NCBI RefSeq assembly: GCF_000150955.2
Contig: NC_011674.1
Coordinates: 248,001-312,000, forward strand
DNA length: 64,000 nt
Origin: Phaeodactylum tricornutum CCAP 1055/1
Taxonomy: Eukaryota; Bacillariophyta; Bacillariophyceae; Surirellales; Neidiaceae
Direction of reading: 5' to 3'
This document shows positions 59,765-64,000 of the stretch, piece by piece. How positions within the stretch are numbered: the first letter of the stretch is position 1; every line of letters begins with the position of its first letter. The position numbers and the translations under genes are program-made. Under the pieces are notes generated by a model. That model saw only the letters and a list, made by a program, of their open reading frames with translations, had not been told where the DNA came from and made no database searches.

Positions 59765-59792
59765 CACTGTGCGATATTGGACAGACCCCGAA

Positions 59793-60791
59793 ATGGGTCT
59801 TACTGCTATTTCTGTTCGAAGATTATCTGCGTTTGCTCGCTTTCATGGACGACGACTGGCACTCCAATACACCTGTATTCGATATTACGAAGATGAGGCC
59901 TACACGAATGCGGTCGTTGGATTTATCGGTCTCGGCAACATGGGCCTTCCAATGGCTCGTAATCTCGCCAAGAAAAACAAAATCTTGGCTTTCGACACAA
60001 ACCCAGACGCTCGTCACGCAGCCAGTATCAGTATTATGGAAGTATCCGATACGATTTCCCATCTGAAGGACTGTTCAATGATTTTTACAATGCTTCCAGG
60101 ATGCCAAGTGGTTGATCAAGTCATGAGCGATTTACACAATGTTGTAGATCACCAAAATACTATTATTGTCGACTGCTCAACCGTCAGTCCGACAACTAGT
60201 CGTCGATGGCATGATGCTTGGAAAGTAAACGGTTGTGCTATGCTAGACGCACCCGTGTCCGGTGGTACGAAGGGGGCTATGGAAGGAACGCTAACGTTTA
60301 TGGTTGGCTACGACGACAAAATGCGGTTTGAGCAAGCCAAACCGTTCCTGTATTGCATGGGAGATCGGATCATTCCTTGTGGTGGGCCCGGTACGGGTGC
60401 AGCTACCAAGCTCTGTAACAACGTGGCGCTAGCGGCGCAAATGGTGGGCATTTGCGAAGCCATGAATCTGGGGGAGTCGCTGGGAGTTGATCCAGTACTT
60501 TTGGCGGAGGTCATGAATACCTCAACCGCATCTTGTTGGAGTTCCAAAGTCAACAATCCACACCCTTCGGTGGCCCGAGCATCAGGTAGCCCAGCGAGCC
60601 AGGACTATGTTGGAGGTTTCAGCGCAAGACTCATGCTGAAAGATCTGGGACTGGCGGCGCAGGCTGCCGAGGATAACGGCGTTGCGCTTCCCCTAGTTGC
60701 AACTTCCAGGGAATTATACAAGTTGGCGGGGCTTCGGGGGATGGCCGATCGTGATTTTGGAATCATGCTCCAACTTTTGCGAGGGAAGTGA
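59793..60791 (+). CDS. HIBADH: 3-hydroxyisobutyrate dehydrogenase, mitochondrial
   Basis: The protein is 332 residues from the ATG at 59793; the frame is open upstream without ATG. The start MGLTAISVRRLSAFARFHGR is a basic, Ser/Arg-rich mitochondrial presequence. The core has the dinucleotide motif VGFIGLGNMGLPMARNL, substrate loop DAPVSGGTKGAMEGTL, and GTGAATKLCNN with the catalytic Lys. The C-terminal helices end DRDFGIMLQLLRG. The enzyme oxidises 3-hydroxyisobutyrate to methylmalonate semialdehyde in valine breakdown. Confidence 0.9.
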   Translation: MGLTAISVRRLSAFARFHGRRLALQYTCIRYYEDEAYTNAVVGFIGLGNMGLPMARNLAKKNKILAFDTNPDARHAASISIMEVSDTISHLKDCSMIFTMLPGCQVVDQVMSDLHNVVDHQNTIIVDCSTVSPTTSRRWHDAWKVNGCAMLDAPVSGGTKGAMEGTLTFMVGYDDKMRFEQAKPFLYCMGDRIIPCGGPGTGAATKLCNNVALAAQMVGICEAMNLGESLGVDPVLLAEVMNTSTASCWSSKVNNPHPSVARASGSPASQDYVGGFSARLMLKDLGLAAQAAEDNGVALPLVATSRELYKLAGLRGMADRDFGIMLQLLRGK

Positions 60792-61119
60792 AACGAAAGG
60801 GATTGGCAACGACACCTAGACTGTTCCAGTCTGTAACACAATCCAGTTCATTTTAAAGTGCAGGGAAGTCGCTATTTTTTCGTTTGAATCGGTCGATTAT
60901 GTGTTCCTTGCAAAAACCAAACAAATTCAACCAGTACGATATCCCTGCTACCCACCCCATTTTCTTACTGTAAATAGTATCTTAACTCATTTTTTCGTAA
61001 ATGGGAAGCGCAAAGAGGAAACATGCAAATGCAGGCCACCTACTGCCACAGTCCGAGACCGAGACAAGCGTCGTACAAACGCTGTGCCGTGTCATGCAAT
61101 AGAGGGGAGGGCTTTGGAA

Positions 61120-61130
61120 CTCACAGTCAA
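61120..61130 (-). promoter_or_regulatory. TTGACTGTGAG motif (minus orientation)
   Basis: CTCACAGTCAA on the plus strand, 500 bp before the bZIP start. Confidence 0.3.
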
Positions 61131-61446
61131 CGTACCCATCCTTGACTCTTTCCGGAACGAATCTCGTTATGCTGTATGTTCCACTTCCATGACACTTACC
61201 TAGACCAAAACCCCCCGAAATGGTCAGAAAAGAAAGACGTATCACAGGTGACACTGACGTATTTCCACATATATACAACTACGACCCTCCGTTGGGATCT
61301 GCTAAACATCTGCTCTCTGGGACTGAAGCTGATTGGTAAACCATGTCGCTTTCAGATCATCTGAAGATTTTTACTTATAGGAAAAGAATTGATTTGTTCC
61401 ACCGCTTCGGGCGACGCTGTCAGTGGTATACGAATGACTGTCTTGT

Positions 61447-61487
61447 GTGCGTACTTCAGAAATCCCTTCTCGTGCGTACTTCAGAAA
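61447..61487 (+). repeat. 16-bp direct repeat GTGCGTACTTCAGAAA
   Basis: The 16-mer occurs at 61447-61462 and 61472-61487, period 25 bp, about 150 bp before the bZIP ATG. Confidence 0.85.
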
Positions 61488-61631
61488 CGCTGATGGCTTA
61501 TATTTATCAGGTGAAGAAAATTCGTATCGAGTTGCCTTTCTGAATTCGACTGCCAAAACGAAATATTTTTTTTCGAGGGCACACATCACAATCACAAAAG
61601 ACTAACAACGAAGAACAAAGACAAGGTTACC

Positions 61632-64000
61632 ATGGACCAAATGAATCAGAGTACTCAACAACAAGCGCAACCTCATGGACAAACGATGCCTGGAAGTTCC
61701 ATGTCTGTCTCGAACGGAAACGCACCAACGGGAGGGTCGGTGGCATCATCAGCAGTTCTTCCCGGGAGCCAACAGGTTCCTCCCCATCTACTTGGAATGA
61801 TGGCAAACCCAGCAATGGCCGCTGCTGCTGTCAATTCGCCTTTGTTCCAACCTTCAGCTATGATCTCGAATCCGGGAGCGTTTTTAGGAATGCCGGATAA
61901 TTATATGACAGCGTCAGGCATGGCCCGCATCAACACAGGTGCTGCAAACGCCAACCACGGAGGCGGACTTGTGTTGCCGAACCCCTTGTTTCCGAACAGC
62001 GCATTCGATCCGCAAAACAACGCTAGCAACAACGCACAATCACAGTCGCAAATGATGATGCAGAACGTGGCTATTATGAGTGGAATGGCGAACTACAAGC
62101 AACAGGATCGGACTGCGGGAGTGGTGCTTCCCGTGGCTCCGGCATCGGCAAGTGCCGGTGACGACCTCTTTTTTGACTCGAACACCAGCAAATCCCACAA
62201 AGGTGATTTGACGAGTGAGGAGCGGGCACAGCAAAACCGTGATCGGAATCGGGAGCACGCAAGGTCGACGAGACTTCGCAAAAAGGCCTACGTGCAAAAG
62301 TTGCGCGAACTCGTCGAGGGTCTGCATTCCGAACGTACGGAAGAAGTACGACGAAGGAGAGTAGCAATACAGCATCTCGCGGAAAAGCAAAACGTTCGGA
62401 AAAAGGTTGTGCGGAACTTTTTACAGTATGGTTCCAACTACGAAACGGACGAGCGCAAGTGGGGGACCATTTTGGAAGACGATTTCTATTTGAAACAGCC
62501 GGTAACTCCGTACCGGTCCTTTCCGAGGGCAGAAATCGAAAAAGTACGTTGACGCATATAGGCTCGACCGCATCCTAACCTACGTCAATCGGTAAAACCT
62601 CATCATTTTCTTTCGCTCACAAACTACAGGAATGTCGAATCTCTCGTGGAATCGACTCTATTATCAACGACGGAGCTAGTCTCTCGGTAATGGTGGAGGG
62701 TATTGGATCACGGAGTACTCGCTGGATGCAGATGAAGCGTGATGAGTTTTTGCTCCTGAACGAAGCCAAGCACGGTTCCAAGAGGATGCCTAACTGCATT
62801 TTACGACAAGACAGTCGCTACAAGCACGCGATTTCGAGCCTCTCTTCGAGCTCAGGTTCCTCCAATCAAAATTCAAGTAGTGAAGAGGAAAAGCAAAACG
62901 AACGCATCCAGCCTACGAACGCTTTGGCGACACACACCGAAAATCCTGAGGATGGAACATCAGGTTCTCCAAGTGACGAGGTGGCAGCAACTAAAGTCAG
63001 TTCGTCGGGCGGCAGTGGAAATAGCAGCAACGAAAGCAACACGGGCAGCGACGGCGGCCGACAGTCAAAGCAGCAGGACGCTTCTCAAGGTTTCCACGAT
63101 TACCATGCAAAACCATTGCCTGATCCAAAGTTGGAAGATTCAGAGCGCAGTAGCCCATCGGGGGACGACTCACCCGAAGAATCCAACGACAACGCTTCGA
63201 ATGGCGGAACGAAGCGCGTCAGCACGGATTCTTCTTCTGGAGATGATAGTGCCGCAGCAATAGCGCGCCCCAGTAAGCGCCGAAAGCATCAAGATGAAAC
63301 CTCCAGCAGTGTGAATACGGCTGGACATGCTGTATATGCTTCCAGAACGGCGCCCAATCCGCTTCTTCCACCAAATATCGCCAAAAAAGGCGGAATTCCT
63401 CACAATGTTCAGCCTGCGGGAACTTCTGTCTCGTCGAACAATGGGATTGCCCGGATCGGGACTGCGCCAGCTATCCCGCTGCCCCCGTTTACAGGGATAG
63501 GAAAAAATTGTTCGGTTGCTTCTGATGGTCATGCTGCGGCAATGCCGACTATATCAGTGCCTCAAGGAAAAAGCATTGCATCCTCTGCGAAGGATGGTAC
63601 AGCCGAGCCCACCGTTCTATCAGCCGAGGTCGAGACTTCTTCGAGCACTTCGGGAAGAAAGAGGCCACAGATTAGAGCCTACTATCACATCAATGAGGAC
63701 GACATGATTTTGATGGAGGACTTTCTTATGTGCCCGTTCATCTTTCGTTCTCAGGATGCCGTTCTTTGTGGTGCGTTGTCTGAATGTGTGATGCCTGGTA
63801 TGCTTCGGGCGCATTTTTCGCCGAGAAACAAGCTAGTTAGCGTTGAAATGGTGTACGATGCCATGGGCTTTATGCAATTGTTAGAACGCGCAAGTGGGAA
63901 CGAAGGCACCTTTCAGATTATTCCTGGTAGCCTTGAAATGGCGCTGGCGCCTATCAATACAGAAGCAAGAGTCATTACCTTGGCTGAGGCACCTTTTTTG
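61632..64000 (+). CDS. bZIP transcription factor, 3' end outside window
   Basis: Exon 1 is 61632-62543 and exon 2 runs from 62630 through the window end, with an 86-nt GT-AG intron; at least 761 residues. The N-terminal 190 residues are Gln/Asn/Ala/Met-rich. The bZIP lies at about 195-255: TSEERAQQNRDRNREHARST with the basic contacts NREHARSTR, then a heptad LRELVEGL..IQHLAEK. The zipper is followed by a conserved-looking block (KKVVRNFLQYGSNYETDERK) and, after the intron, GIDSIINDGASLSVMVEGIG. A long Ser/Gly-rich linker leads to a second ordered block near residue 680 (YYHINEDDMILMEDFLMCPF). It is unlike aureochromes, which have a LOV domain; none is visible here. Exon 2 is open to the last base. 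Confidence 0.85.

Larger units (their letters stand above)
59300..59792. other. Divergent gap (small protein / HIBADH) with two motif copies
   Basis: TTGACAGTGAGTG at 59515 and TTGACTGTGAGAT at 59752 lie here. The second ends 28 bp before the dehydrogenase ATG. Confidence 0.5.
60792..61631. other. Gap before the bZIP gene
   Basis: It contains CTCACAGTCAA (minus form of the recurrent motif) at 61120, a TGACGT core at 61255, and a 16-bp direct repeat at 61447-61487. No gene is seen. Confidence 0.5.

Overview
The window is nuclear DNA of a photosynthetic stramenopile, most likely a pennate diatom close to Phaeodactylum tricornutum. The evidence is compact, mostly intron-poor genes on both strands, short GT-AG introns (about 70-255 nt), and at least eight predicted proteins that start with a signal peptide followed by the 'AF/SF' cleavage motif used for import into a complex red-algal-type plastid. 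Canonical eukaryotic core genes (Rpt4, RAD6, Nep1/Emg1, eukaryotic L35) exclude a bacterial or organellar origin. The species name is an inference from memory of diatom gene style, not from a search.

Layout. Positions 1-4262 hold the gag end and pol of a Ty1/Copia-type LTR retrotransposon whose 5' part lies outside the window. It ends about 140 bp before a DUF1995 gene (4404-5360). Next come a three-exon amidase-family gene (6282-8884), a plastid-type CDF cation transporter (9297-11072), a tyrosine phosphatase-like protein (11297-12394, minus), four-exon inositol-3-phosphate synthase (12959-14842), a CK2-alpha-like kinase with a signal anchor (15473-16771, minus), proteasome ATPase Rpt4 (17372-18637), a BCL7-like protein (18930-19595, minus), a plastid ferredoxin reductase-fold protein (20278-21561), a UbiA prenyltransferase (21711-23219, minus), ribosomal protein L35 (24001-24366) and an RRM protein (24734-26093).

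The middle has a plastid thioredoxin (26715-27407), a 2OG-Fe(II) oxygenase (28350-29375, minus), a membrane-anchored GH3 glycosidase (30325-33186), a large PHD-like zinc-finger protein (33480-35990, minus), a small secreted coiled-coil protein (37256-37785, minus), an unknown plastid-type protein (38315-39298), fused TrpC-TrpF (39384-41390, minus), Npl4 with a signal peptide (41822-43327), a [2Fe-2S] thioredoxin-like plus helical-repeat protein (43744-44775), an MsrB-fold secreted protein (44861-45460, minus) and a long PLAC8 protein (46123-48785).

The last part has an unknown protein (49084-49797, minus), a transmembrane PDI-like protein (51291-52022, minus), an Rpp38/Pop3-like RNase P subunit (52722-53366), RAD6 (53725-54323, minus), an intron-containing tRNA-Glu(CTC) (54774-54880), Nep1 (55360-56187, minus), an FAD monooxygenase-like protein (56739-58526), a 66-residue Gly/Ser/Tyr-rich two-exon protein (59015-59299, minus), 3-hydroxyisobutyrate dehydrogenase (59793-60791) and a bZIP factor running off the end (61632-64000).

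There is no operon logic. Neighbours share promoters in head-to-head pairs (for example kinase/Rpt4, TrpCF/Npl4, MsrB-like/PLAC8) but not pathways. A recurring intergenic motif, TTGACWGTGAG, sits in many of these promoter gaps. Splice sites were read by eye from GT/AG, phase and family alignment from memory; no search was run.
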